From the NCBI RefSeq assembly GCF_012932375.1, contig NZ_JAAIIG010000002.1:1-64000 (forward strand): a DNA stretch of 64,000 nt. The letters run 5' to 3'. A program made the position numbers and the translations under genes. Origin of the DNA: Bifidobacterium olomucense. GTDB taxonomy: Bacteria; Actinomycetota; Actinomycetes; Actinomycetales; Bifidobacteriaceae. A model generated the notes under the pieces. It saw only the letters and a program-made list of their open reading frames with translations, was not told the origin of the DNA and ran no database searches. Shown here in pieces: positions 53,122 through 62,496 of this stretch (the first letter of the stretch is position 1; every line of letters starts with the position of its first letter).

Positions 53122-56100
53122 TTATTGCTTATGTTGCGGCTCCTTCCCGGCCTGCGGCTTGCTGAGCGTGTTGGCCGTCTTGTGGAGTGTTATCGCCGCC
53201 GCTGCCGCGAGTAGGAGCAGCAGCAGGCTCGCGCCGCCGGTCTGTGCGAGCACGCGGACCGGCGGGGTGGTGGTGCCTTCGGTGCTCCACTTCGCGTAGA
53301 TGATGGTGTCGTGGTCGATGGTGGTGGTGAAGTCGAACTTCGTGGTGAGCGTCTTGTCGGTGTACCAGCCTTCGAACTTGTTCTTGTCGAGCACCGGTTC
53401 GGGGTACGGGTCGTGGGCTGTTCCGCCCTTGTGGACCTGCTGGTCTGGTATCGGCTGGTTGTCGGAGCCCACCGGCGTGGTGTCGTCCGTGTTGCGGAAC
53501 TGTACCGTCACGCATTCGCTCGGCAGGACTACCGATGGGGCCGAAGTGTTGCCTTGCTGGTCCGAGGAGAACAGCTTCGCGCCGGAGCTGCCGTATATGA
53601 CTCCGCTGATGTACCAGGCCTTGCGCGTTCCGCCGTCCGACGAGATGTTGTTGTCGTTCGCGGGGAGGAACATGTCCGGCATCCAGCTGAAGTCGCCGGA
53701 CCCGGTGAACATTCCGACGGAACTTGTCGTGTAGTCGGTGTTGGTGTAGCTGTCGTGCTTCGTCCGACTGGTGGTGATTACTCCTCCGTCACGGTATGGG
53801 GAGGCGGATTGGATGCCGGTCACCGGGCCGCTCCTGCTTGTGTAGAGCGTGCTTACTATCGCTGTTGGGGCGGAGAACGTGCTTCCCCCGCTTCCTCCGA
53901 TGATGTAGGCGTATCCGCTTGTTGCGCTTCCCCCGTACACCACGGAGCGGCCGTCCGAGAACGGGCCGTTACCGTCCGCGCCGATGAGGTTGCCGCTTGT
54001 GCCGGTGACCGTGGCGTACTTGGGCGTGTTGTATATGTTGCCGAGTGCGTCGTTCGCCGGGTTCGTGTCTACGACGAGCGTGGCGTTCGAACCGCCGTAC
54101 AGGATGAACCCGTAGTTGGTCCCGCCCATGTATCCGCGGCCGTTCACCTTATAGTCCGCGGAGCCGGCCACTCCCTTGAGCTGGGTCGCCGTCCCGTCGC
54201 TCTGCACTATCCATACGCCGTTGGAACCCGTGACGAGGCTGCGATCGTTACCGGTCAGCGGCGCGGGTCCGGAGTCGCGGATGTCGCCCGTCGTTCCTCT
54301 GATAGCCGTCGCACGGGCGTTGTTGACGATCCATGCGCCGGAGGTTGTGTCGATGATGTAGTTGCCGCCGTTCGCGTCGTCGTCCCATCCGGTCGCGTTG
54401 AGTATGGCGCCGTTGATGCCGGGTATTCTCGTCGCGGATGTTCCCTTGACGTACCATGCGTCGGTACTGGTGTAGGCGAGGACGCCATGCGTGGCGGGAT
54501 AGGCGCCGGATACGCCCTTCAGTGACGGCAGGGATGTTCCACTCGCGTCCTTGACCTGCGTAGCGGTCGTGCTTGTTCCGGTCGTAGCCCATACGCCGTC
54601 GCTCGTGATGATGAGCACGCCGCTATCCGCATCGGCACCGATGACTCGTTGCACGGTCCCGGTGAAGCCCGTGAGTTCGCGTATCGGCTTCATGCCCGAA
54701 TCGGTGCGGCCGGCCCATCCGACGACCCATACCTGCTTGTTGCTGGCGATGACGCCGGTCCCGCTCTGCACGTTGGCGGCGGATGCGCTGACTATGGTCG
54801 GGGTGCATTCGCCTGGGTCTTCGAGCACGTACTGCGCGTAGATGGTGATGTCTTGCGTGACTGGCGCATCGAAGTCGTACCGGTTCTTCATGGTCTTATC
54901 CGCGAACCATCCGTTGAACTTATAGCTTGCCATTATCCCCTGGTCCGTGCCGTCTGCTCCATCCGATGGATAATAGGGCTTCGTCGCCTTGTCACCGTCA
55001 TTGACGGTCTGGTCATCGATGGTGGTGGTTAAGGATGCGCAACCCGACCCGGTATCCGTAAGGCATCCGTGCATGGTGTGCTCGTTGCCCTTCGCGTCCA
55101 CCCAACGGTACTTCACGGTGTGCGGCTTCGATTCCGCCCACTTCGCGTAGATGGTGACGTCCTGCGTGACCTTCGTCGTGAAGTCGTACTTCGTGGTGAG
55201 CGCCTTGTCCGTGTACCAGCCCTCGAACGCGTAGCCGGTCCTGTTATCCGAGGCCGGGTCCGGGTCTGGCGATGGTCTGGTGGCGGTTCCGCCATCCACC
55301 ACGCTCTCGTCCGGGATAGGCCCTGACGTGTTGGCCACGCTGGTCTCGTTGCCATTCGCGTCGACGTTGCGGAACTTCACGGCCCAGTTCTTCGTCGCGG
55401 TCCACTTCGCGTAGATGATGGTGTCCTGCTCGACCTTCGCCGTGAAGTCGTACTTCGTGGTGAGCGTCTTGTCCGTATACCAGCCGCCGAACACGTAGTT
55501 ATCACGCTTCGGGTCGCTCGGCTTCGTGGCGGCGGACCCGTAATCGATGGACTGGTCGGGTATCGCCGACCCGTCCGACCCGGTGACGGTCGAATCATCC
55601 GTGTTGCGGAACTGCACGCTAACCTTGTCCGTGGCGTACTGCGCGTACAGCGTCACGTCCTGCGTGACCTTCGTGGAGAAGTCGTACTTCGAATCCTTGC
55701 CGGTGTTCGGGTCCTTGCCGTCCTTGTACAGGGACCAGTAGGAGAACGAACTGTGAGTCGGCGCCTTGGGGGCTGGGTCCGGTTCGGTGGCGGTCTGCCC
55801 GGACTGGAGCGTCTGGTCCTTGATCGTGGCGCCGGCGGTGTCCTTCACCGTCGAACCATCCGGGTTGCGGAACTGGACCACGGGGCAGGATTCGGGAATG
55901 GCGAGCTTGATGGTGGAGCCGTCCGGCTTCACGTACCATGCGCCCTTCGCCCCGTATACGAGGGCCCCGTAGTTGTTCGCCCTCGGGTTCGACGCGCTAT
56001 GGGCGGCCGTGAGCGACCCCTCGGCGTCGACCTTGTACGTTGTGCCGTCCGCTCCGATGACCCACGCTCCGTCCGAACCCGCGATGATGCTGCCGCCATA

Positions 56101-57300
56101 ACCACTGCTGCCGGTGGTGCCCTCCATGCTGGGCAGGTTGCCGGCTGAGCTGGACAGTTCGCCGCTGAGCCCCCTCAGCCGCTCGGTCGATATCTGCACG
56201 CCATTATTGAGCTGGACCTTGACGATGTCCGCCCAGTCGTGCCCATGGACGAGGAAGCCGACGAACGGGCTCGTGCCGGTGGCGCCGACTATCGTCTTGT
56301 CAGTGATGTCGGAATCAGTCGGCGCCTTCAAGGAACCCACAAGGTCCTCGAAGCCAGGCTTGGAACCGAACACCAGACCGGAGTCAGGGCCCCAAGCGAA
56401 GTACCCGGACTCCGCATCGCCGGTGCCCTGGTAGCCCGTCCCGATGACGTTCGTGTACGTGCCGTTCGAGCTATCCTTCACGGCGGAGGATGAACCATCG
56501 CTATTCACGCGGTACGGCTTGCCGTTCACGAGCGCGGCGCTCACCGCCCCATCCGCGAGGGGGAAGTCGCCATGCACCACGGTATTGCCGCTGATGCCGT
56601 TGACCTTCTTCAGGACCCCATCGGCGCTGATGAGCCAAGCGCCATCCGTGGTGCCGAGGATGAACCCCGCAGGCTTGCTGCTCGCCCCGGTCCCGACGTC
56701 ATCGATGACCTCGCCGCCCGTGACGTTGTTGATGGTCCCGCTCCAACCCGTGATACGCATAACGTCCCCACGGTTCGGCTTCTGCAGGTACAGCCGGTTA
56801 TCCGTCGTGTACACCACCGAGCCGTATTGGGACGGCCAGGACCCAGCGAGACCCTTCACGTTCGTGATGGGCTTGCCGTTCTCATCCAGAACCGGAACGA
56901 CCTTACCACCGTTCGAGTTCACCGAGCCATCATACCGGTACACGCCATCCTCGGTCGCGAGCAAGGCCCCGGCATCCGAGTTCGGATTCGACCCGACCAT
57001 CCACTTGATCTTCCCGGTGAACCCGCTCAGCTCCTGATTAACAGAACCATCCGGATTCATTCCCCAAGCGCGGTAATCACTCGCGACGAGCGCCCCGCCG
57101 GTCAGCGGCGCGTTGGCGTCCCCCATGGTGATGTTCGGCGAGCAATCCACAGACGCCGTCGAGATACCCGAATCCGGGTTATCCGCGCTCGCCGAACGGA
57201 TTACCCCCGGCAACGCGCACGCCGAGACAAGACCCAGCACGACAAGTGCACCCAATAAGAACCTAACAGGGGCCGAACGAGCCCCACCCCAATCAACCAT
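53122..57300 (-). CDS. LAQTG-anchored surface protein, beta-propeller and InlB-type repeats
   Basis: A 1392-residue cell-wall protein. A signal peptide (VRFLLGALVVLGLVSACA) is followed by a propeller-like region with recurring blade motifs (GAWVIGADGTTYKV, GAWYVKPDGSTIKL), four Listeria-Bacteroides/InlB B-repeats (FGGWYTDKTLTTKYDFTAKV, QDTIIYAKW), a second propeller-like region, one more B-repeat and the sortase tail: LAQTGG at about 1351, a hydrophobic stretch and Lys-rich end. GGAGG precedes the ATG at 57,300. Probably the pilus tip or an adhesin; the ligand is unknown. The propeller assignment is from the repeat rhythm only. Confidence 0.85.
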   Translation of the reverse strand: MVDWGGARSAPVRFLLGALVVLGLVSACALPGVIRSASADNPDSGISTASVDCSPNITMGDANAPLTGGALVASDYRAWGMNPDGSVNQELSGFTGKIKWMVGSNPNSDAGALLATEDGVYRYDGSVNSNGGKVVPVLDENGKPITNVKGLAGSWPSQYGSVVYTTDNRLYLQKPNRGDVMRITGWSGTINNVTGGEVIDDVGTGASSKPAGFILGTTDGAWLISADGVLKKVNGISGNTVVHGDFPLADGAVSAALVNGKPYRVNSDGSSSAVKDSSNGTYTNVIGTGYQGTGDAESGYFAWGPDSGLVFGSKPGFEDLVGSLKAPTDSDITDKTIVGATGTSPFVGFLVHGHDWADIVKVQLNNGVQISTERLRGLSGELSSSAGNLPSMEGTTGSSGYGGSIIAGSDGAWVIGADGTTYKVDAEGSLTAAHSASNPRANNYGALVYGAKGAWYVKPDGSTIKLAIPESCPVVQFRNPDGSTVKDTAGATIKDQTLQSGQTATEPDPAPKAPTHSSFSYWSLYKDGKDPNTGKDSKYDFSTKVTQDVTLYAQYATDKVSVQFRNTDDSTVTGSDGSAIPDQSIDYGSAATKPSDPKRDNYVFGGWYTDKTLTTKYDFTAKVEQDTIIYAKWTATKNWAVKFRNVDANGNETSVANTSGPIPDESVVDGGTATRPSPDPDPASDNRTGYAFEGWYTDKALTTKYDFTTKVTQDVTIYAKWAESKPHTVKYRWVDAKGNEHTMHGCLTDTGSGCASLTTTIDDQTVNDGDKATKPYYPSDGADGTDQGIMASYKFNGWFADKTMKNRYDFDAPVTQDITIYAQYVLEDPGECTPTIVSASAANVQSGTGVIASNKQVWVVGWAGRTDSGMKPIRELTGFTGTVQRVIGADADSGVLIITSDGVWATTGTSTTATQVKDASGTSLPSLKGVSGAYPATHGVLAYTSTDAWYVKGTSATRIPGINGAILNATGWDDDANGGNYIIDTTSGAWIVNNARATAIRGTTGDIRDSGPAPLTGNDRSLVTGSNGVWIVQSDGTATQLKGVAGSADYKVNGRGYMGGTNYGFILYGGSNATLVVDTNPANDALGNIYNTPKYATVTGTSGNLIGADGNGPFSDGRSVVYGGSATSGYAYIIGGSGGSTFSAPTAIVSTLYTSRSGPVTGIQSASPYRDGGVITTSRTKHDSYTNTDYTTSSVGMFTGSGDFSWMPDMFLPANDNNISSDGGTRKAWYISGVIYGSSGAKLFSSDQQGNTSAPSVVLPSECVTVQFRNTDDTTPVGSDNQPIPDQQVHKGGTAHDPYPEPVLDKNKFEGWYTDKTLTTKFDFTTTIDHDTIIYAKWSTEGTTTPPVRVLAQTGGASLLLLLLAAAAAITLHKTANTLSKPQAGKEPQHKQ

Positions 57301-57421
57301 ACGGAATCCTCCAACTAGACCCACGTAACCCATATCGCGGCCAATCCCAAGCGCGCACTATCGAGGAGAAGGAACAACAACACCACGGCAACACCAACAG
57401 CCGTGGGGAGGGAGAGGAGCA

Positions 57422-57440
57422 ACGCGGGTGGTCCTGAATC
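57422..57440 (+). repeat. type-B repeat copy
   Basis: ACGCGGGTGGTCCTGAATCT upstream of the surface protein gene; identical in core to the copies at 49,497 and 62,497. Confidence 0.82.
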
Positions 57441-57475
57441 TCCGCAACCGAGAAGAAGAAGGCCAATGAGGAGCA

Positions 57476-57523
57476 GCGCGGGTGGTCCGGGATGTTCTCG
57501 CGTTAATCCCGGACCACCCGCGC
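57476..57523. repeat. palindromic repeat pair
   Basis: Forward copy 57,476-57,495 and reverse copy 57,503-57,523, followed by the pilin terminator. Confidence 0.88.
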
Positions 57524-57634
57524 CGCGTTCCTCCCCATCCCTTGTCGGCGTGCTCCGTTCCATGCGGGTTCGTCGGTTCGTCCGAACCCGCGCCCGTTCC
57601 TTGTGCTTCTTGTTCCGCTGCTTCTGGAACGGGC

Positions 57635-57681
57635 GGAGCCCCGGCCTCCTGCCCTGTTGCGGGTTGGGAGTCCGGGGCTCC
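57635..57681 (-). terminator. pilin gene terminator
   Basis: GGAGCCCCGG and CCGGGGCTCC form a ten-base-pair stem 74 bases after the pilin stop codon. Confidence 0.65.
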
Positions 57682-57754
57682 GTTGTGTTGTGCTGGCCGC
57701 GTGGTCACTGACGAACTGGTTGTTACCGGTCCGTGGCGCTCACGTGGTTCGCGG

Positions 57755-59557
57755 TCAGGCGCGGAGCGCTGCGGCTTCGGCCTTGGCGTTCTTGACTCCG
57801 CGGCGGATGACGACGACCGCGCCGGTGGCGATGATGGCGGCGATGAGCGTGGCGATGATGACGCCGATGCCGCCGGTCTGGGCGAGTTCGCCGAGGTTGC
57901 GGATGTTCTTCACGGTGACGACGTCGTTCTTGTTCGAGACGAGGGTCCCGCCGTTCGCGATGGTGACGGTACCGTCATCCGCGATGGTGACGGTGAAGGT
58001 CGGCAGCGCCGCGTTGGAGTACCCGGCTGCAGGCGTCTCCTCCTTCACGGTGTAGGTGCCGGCGGCGAGGCCGGCGAAGTCGATGCTGGCCTTCTTGGCC
58101 TTCGCCTCGGCGTCGCTGACGGTGCCGTCGTAATCAGTGTCACCGCTGAGGAACGTGGTCGCGCCCGCCTCGTCGGCCGCGTTGCTCCACTTGCCGTCCG
58201 CGGCGCGGACGAGCCAGGTGTCGGTGGGTGCGGTGCTGGTGTCGGTGGTGTCGTGACTGGCGATCTTGAAGGCAGCCCCGAAGACGGGCGTGGTGCCGTC
58301 GACGGCGGTCTTATCCACGTCGAAGTCGAAGGAGTTGACCTTCTTCTCGCCGTGGCCCTCGCTGGGGACCTGCCCCTCGTTGTAGATGTTGCCGGCGTCG
58401 ACGCTGTTCTTCGCGACGGTGGCGTCCTGATCATCGCCACCGGTCTTCTGGACCGTGTAGCTGATCTCCAGGCTCTTGCCCGCGTTCGCGGCGTTGAACA
58501 GGGCGTCCGTCCCGTCCGTCTTGAAGTCGGCGGCGTTCAGGACCATGGCCCAGCTGTTCGCGTCGTCGGTGATGTCGACGCCGTCCTTCGCGGCGTTCAG
58601 GGCGGCCTTCTTGCCGAGCTGGACCTTGCCGAGGACGGTGGCCTTCACGTCGTCGCTCACGGCCTTGCCGTCGATACTCACGGTGAAGGAGTCCGTGTCC
58701 GCGGGGGCGGTGAAGCCGTTCGACGCGGTATCGGAGATGTAGAAGGTCTTCGTGTCCAGCAGGTTCGGGAACGCGGTCCTGGCGGTGAACGTCACGTCGT
58801 CGCCGACCTTCGCGGAGTCCGCGTTCGCGGTCTTCACGACGGGGATGGTGTTGCTCTTCACGACGGCCGAGCCGAGCGCGTAGCCCTTGTAGTCCTTCGA
58901 CAGCTGGAGCCCCTTGCCGTTGTCCTGGAACGTGGTGCCCAGCGCGATGGGCAGGCCGGAGGCGAACGTGCCGTCGTCATTCAGCACCTTCCCGCCGTCC
59001 TGGTTCTCGACGATGAGGTAGTAGCCCTCAGTCAGGTCGAGGTTCAGGGTGCCGTCCTTCGCGATGGTGGTGTCGTCCGCCTTCACGGTCTTCGCGGCCA
59101 CGACGGGGTCATCCCCGCCCACGGTCGCATCAGCGCCGACGAGGCCCTTCGCGAGGGCGTTCGCGAACGCGCGGAACTGCGCGGCGGTCACGGAGCCGGA
59201 CTCGGAGCCGCTGAGCACGAAGTTCAGCGTGTCCTGGGAGGCGTTCTTCGCGCTCACGTCAATACCAGCGTCGGTCGCGGCCTGCGCGGCGAGCGCCTCG
59301 ACGCCCGTGGCGGTGGTCACGCTGAACGAGTTGACGGCCGTGCCGTCGGCGTTCTTCACGACGTTCGCGTAATCGCCCAGCTTATACGCGGTGAAGTCGC
59401 GCCCCTTCAGGCTGGAGCCGGCGATGGGGCTCAGCGTGATGGACGCGGCGTCCGTCGGGGCGGCGACGGCGGTGCCGGCGAGGGCGCCAGCGCCGAGGAT
59501 GGACGCGGAGGCAAGGGCCAGTGCGGCGAGCTTGCGGGTCACAACGATGTTCTTCAT
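57755..59557 (-). CDS. major pilin, FimA-like, LAQTG-anchored
   Basis: A 600-residue pilin. Signal peptide (LAALALASASILGAGALAGT) with an AVAAP cleavage site, an N-terminal pilin domain, a central domain with the candidate cross-linking lysine in NTIPVVK, a fimbrial isopeptide-forming region and a C-terminal SpaA-like domain with an E-box (YTVKEETPAAGY). The sorting signal is LAQTG at about 558, a hydrophobic helix and a basic tail. The start at 59,557 follows GGAAGGA. The repeated pilin motif normally reads YPK; here the tyrosine and proline are replaced, so the assigned lysine is tentative. Confidence 0.88.
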   Translation of the reverse strand: MKNIVVTRKLAALALASASILGAGALAGTAVAAPTDAASITLSPIAGSSLKGRDFTAYKLGDYANVVKNADGTAVNSFSVTTATGVEALAAQAATDAGIDVSAKNASQDTLNFVLSGSESGSVTAAQFRAFANALAKGLVGADATVGGDDPVVAAKTVKADDTTIAKDGTLNLDLTEGYYLIVENQDGGKVLNDDGTFASGLPIALGTTFQDNGKGLQLSKDYKGYALGSAVVKSNTIPVVKTANADSAKVGDDVTFTARTAFPNLLDTKTFYISDTASNGFTAPADTDSFTVSIDGKAVSDDVKATVLGKVQLGKKAALNAAKDGVDITDDANSWAMVLNAADFKTDGTDALFNAANAGKSLEISYTVQKTGGDDQDATVAKNSVDAGNIYNEGQVPSEGHGEKKVNSFDFDVDKTAVDGTTPVFGAAFKIASHDTTDTSTAPTDTWLVRAADGKWSNAADEAGATTFLSGDTDYDGTVSDAEAKAKKASIDFAGLAAGTYTVKEETPAAGYSNAALPTFTVTIADDGTVTIANGGTLVSNKNDVVTVKNIRNLGELAQTGGIGVIIATLIAAIIATGAVVVIRRGVKNAKAEAAALRA

Positions 59558-59656
59558 AAGGGTCATTCCTTCCAACCAACGCCGGCACCCGGTCGGGCCC
59601 GGCGGATGCACAGGCGGGACCAGCCCAACACCAGTCCCCCATACCCATGTGACCTA

Positions 59657-59671
59657 TATCTAACCGGCCGT
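59657..59671 (-). promoter_or_regulatory. CCGGTTAGATA promoter-like motif, pilin
   Basis: CCGGTTAGATATAGGTCAC about 100 bases before the pilin start codon, the same element as upstream of the sortase gene at 52,731. Confidence 0.4.
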
Positions 59672-59746
59672 AAGCCGCACCACGAGCAAGACAGGAACAA
59701 TGGCCCCGGAACCGCAGCAGGAAGGAGAAGACGCGGAACCAGACGC

Positions 59747-59788
59747 GGCTCATTCCTCCCCACCCTGAAGGGTGGGGTACCCTGAGCC
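59747..59788. repeat. nested hairpin, IS200/IS605-end-like or terminator
   Basis: GGCTCA pairs with TGAGCC, and inside it CCCCACCC pairs with GGGTGGGG across a TGAA loop. Nested imperfect hairpins with a CCCCACCC-GGGTGGGG core are typical of ends of IS200/IS605-family elements; no transposase gene is near. It could equally be the terminator of the 620-residue protein gene. Confidence 0.45.
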
Positions 59789-59969
59789 GGACTGGGATGG
59801 TTAGGCGGCTTCTTGGGGTTCTCCCCTGTCGCTGTATTCGGATTCGCCGTGGGGAACGAGCAGGTGCTTGGTGGTAGTGGGTATGGGGGTCGCCGGCCTC
59901 TGATTCACACCGGTTCCGCGCCGTCCATCGGCCCAGTCGCGTCTCGCCGCTGGATTCGCTCCTCGGGCG

Positions 59970-61832
59970 TTAGCGTCCACGGCCGGGGCGTCTCCGCGTC
60001 ATCCCGCTCGTGGACCCGCCCGTGAGTCCGTTCTCGCCGAGCCGGAGGTACTTCATGGCGAGGCCGGGTACGGCGCGGATGCGCTCCGCTTGGCGCTTCC
60101 CGGTGAACCGGATGGGCCGGTACGGATGGTCGATGACCGGCTCCTCGGGTTCACTGAGCGGCTCGTCGGAGTACCACCAGCCATCCGTATCCGCGTGCCT
60201 CGCCCCCGCGCCGCGGCGGCGAGGCCGCCCCCGCCCCTCGTGCCGGCCGAGCATGGCCTCCACGCGCATGAGCGGGTCATCCCCCGCCGCCACGTCGGGG
60301 AACGCCGAGTCGGCGTCCACACCATGTTCATCCGGCCCATCGAACGACCACGGGCCGACCGGACCGTCGAACGGTTCGTCATCCATGGGGTCCGTCACCC
60401 CGACCGGCAGGAGGGAACCGGAATCATCACCGAACCCGAGCACCACACGGTCCCCCGCACCATCATCACCGGCGTCGCCGAGCACGGCGCGGGTCGCATC
60501 GGCGCGCCCATCCTCCCGGTCCTGCCAGTCAAGGAGACTCGGAACGGCGCTCGCGGACGGCTGGACGGAGCCTCCCGCCACGGCAGCCGCGTACGCGAGG
60601 CATGAGTAGTCGTCCCGCAGGTCGAGCGGCGAGCAGTCATCCTCGTCCGTCACGCCGGCGATCCTCCTGAGCATGAGCACCTGGTCGGAGAACCTGTTCC
60701 AGTCCATGCGCACGCGCGACTCGTCCAGCTTGTTGAGGATGATGTCGTACGCGGCCCGCGTCACGCCCATCATGTCCGGGTCCGTACCCTCCGGCACGGC
60801 GAGCGGGAACCGGTCCTCAAGGTCCACGCGGCGCAGCCCGCCCAGCTCCCCGGCGATGTCACGGGCCACAGGCGAATCATCCACGAGCGGGTCCGCCTCA
60901 CGCTGCTCGTCGCTGAGCACGGCCCGCGAGCCACGCTGCGCCTCGCCGAGGATGCTGTCGAACGGATGGTCGAACCTTCCACGCCCGTACCGCTTCGCGA
61001 GGCCGTTCACGCGCGCCTCGATGCCGACCCTCGCCAGGTCACGCGCTATCTGCTCGCTGTTCTCCTCGGGGTCCGACCACTTGTCGTTCCACCGGTCGTT
61101 CAGCCTCAGCCACACGGCGGCGGGGACGGAAGCGCGGGTCACGACCGCGAGACGCATCAGCTGACCGAACCTCGCCCGGTCCTCGTCCGTCACACGCTCG
61201 CCCGACCACCTATCCTCGGCACCATACACGAGAGCGGCGCGGCTCGCCTGCAGGTCAAGCTCCCGGTAACGCGGCTCATAGCCGAGGGCGAGCTGATGCA
61301 CGAGCTCCGGGGCGTATGATTCAAGGTCCTCCCGCTTCCAGTCACCGGTCCTGACGAGGAACTCCCTGTCATACCCGTCCATCACGTCCAACGCGTACCG
61401 GCACAACGCGGACGGCGAGTCAATCACCACGCCATGCGCGTCAGGCGCAGCCGGAGCCCCGGCCCTGCGACCCGCACGCGCGGCGCGGATGCGCTGCAGG
61501 AACCCCACGCGACGCTCAGCCGCCAGCCCCTCAAGCGAGGACGAACCATCAGACGGGCCAGACGGGGATGCGCCACGCGCCGGAGCCGGGACGGCTGGAG
61601 CCGCGGGAACGGAGGGAACGGCGGAAGCGGTGACGGAGGACTTACGCAGTGAGGCGCGAGGAGACGACGCCGCCGCGTTCGCACGGGCCATCAGCTCCTC
61701 GCCGTACCGCTGCGCCTCACGCTCCGTCCTGAAGTGCGGGCCGCCCACGGGGCACCTCCGCTCGGACGCCGTGCACCGGCCCACCCCGCCAGTCCTGGGG
61801 TTCACATGCCACCCCTTACCCCTACCAGACAT
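59970..61832 (-). CDS. large element protein with HCCH N-terminal module, copy 2
   Basis: A 620-residue paralogue of the protein at 22,420-24,270. Start at 61,832 after GGGAGGTG. Module H-x10-C-x6-C-x5-H in residues 6-40 (WHVNPRTGGVGRC, RCPVGGPHF). The shared core includes CRYALDVMDGYDREFLVRTG, WNRFSDQVLMLRRIAG and SPLDLRDDYSCLAYAAAVAG, while the C-terminal 200 residues are acidic and divergent. It lies between the pilin and the second surface protein genes. Its occurrence in both elements points to a core function, not cargo. Confidence 0.75.
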   Translation of the reverse strand: MSGRGKGWHVNPRTGGVGRCTASERRCPVGGPHFRTEREAQRYGEELMARANAAASSPRASLRKSSVTASAVPSVPAAPAVPAPARGASPSGPSDGSSSLEGLAAERRVGFLQRIRAARAGRRAGAPAAPDAHGVVIDSPSALCRYALDVMDGYDREFLVRTGDWKREDLESYAPELVHQLALGYEPRYRELDLQASRAALVYGAEDRWSGERVTDEDRARFGQLMRLAVVTRASVPAAVWLRLNDRWNDKWSDPEENSEQIARDLARVGIEARVNGLAKRYGRGRFDHPFDSILGEAQRGSRAVLSDEQREADPLVDDSPVARDIAGELGGLRRVDLEDRFPLAVPEGTDPDMMGVTRAAYDIILNKLDESRVRMDWNRFSDQVLMLRRIAGVTDEDDCSPLDLRDDYSCLAYAAAVAGGSVQPSASAVPSLLDWQDREDGRADATRAVLGDAGDDGAGDRVVLGFGDDSGSLLPVGVTDPMDDEPFDGPVGPWSFDGPDEHGVDADSAFPDVAAGDDPLMRVEAMLGRHEGRGRPRRRGAGARHADTDGWWYSDEPLSEPEEPVIDHPYRPIRFTGKRQAERIRAVPGLAMKYLRLGENGLTGGSTSGMTRRRPGRGR

Positions 61833-61967
61833 CAGGCACCTCCCGCCCCGCATCAGGAACCACCGGCCACGAACAGCCGGACACTACCAACGGGCATATC
61901 CCCACCAGGCCCCGCCGCATGACCAAGCACAGCCAACGCCGATACGCGCAGAACACGCCAGCGCTAC

Positions 61968-62155
61968 GATAATCCCGGACCACCCGCGCGCGTCCTCACC
62001 GGCCTTCTCCCCCTGTTCCTCGGCCTCACGGAATAACCCGGACCACCCGCGCCCGTTCCCTCATTCTCTTCATCAGGGTTCCAGACCACCCGCGCCCGCC
62101 TCGGTCTTCTCCGCCTGGTACTTCCTGTCATCGGAAGAATCAGGACCACCCGCGC
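61968..62155 (-). repeat. four tandem reverse repeat copies
   Basis: Copies at 61,968-61,989, 62,032-62,052, 62,078-62,096 and 62,137-62,155, all in reverse orientation and 46-64 bases apart. The first two are consensus type; the last two are variants (CAGACCACCC and CAGGACCACCC). The spacer between the first two resembles the spacer at 49,457-49,496. Confidence 0.82.
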
Positions 62156-62204
62156 GTCTCCCCTCATGCTTCCGCGTCGCCGTTCAATCCTGCCCGGATC
62201 GCGA

Positions 62205-62250
62205 GCGGGGCCGGTGCCTGCTGGTGGTTGGCCAGTGGCACCGGCCCCGC
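62205..62250. terminator. GC-rich hairpin between repeat arrays
   Basis: GCGGGGCCGGTGCC and GGCACCGGCCCCGC form a perfect 14-base-pair stem with an 18-base loop. It separates the reverse array from the forward copies at 62,497 and 62,557. A small transcript of 250-350 bases may end here, but no convincing coding frame was found. Confidence 0.6.
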
Positions 62251-62496
62251 TGGGGTGTTGGGAGGATGGGCTTGGTGGGAAGGAACCTGCGGCCGTGGTC
62301 CCGCGTGGGGTTCACCGCTTGGCCGCTGACCAGCGAATATCTCCAGCCGGGAACCAACCCGTTCAGCCCACACTCAGGAACCGGCACCCCGATCATCACC
62401 ACGGCCAGGCGGTCACGGCCGAACCTGATAAGCGGCTGGGAACCACGGACACCGAGGAGGGCTGGAAGGGGAACCCGAAGAAGAAGACGAGGGATG

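Noticed and set aside
57482..59785. Plus-strand frame of 767 codons opposite the pilin gene
   Set aside because: Starts inside a repeat and runs antisense to a clear pilin with signal peptide and LAQTG motif; repeated Gly/Val/Asp composition is typical of a shadow frame.
61968..62155. Possible CRISPR array because of four spaced repeats
   Set aside because: Repeats are only about 20 bases, imperfect, spacers vary and partly recur elsewhere, the repeat also occurs as single copies and inverted pairs, and no cas genes are present.
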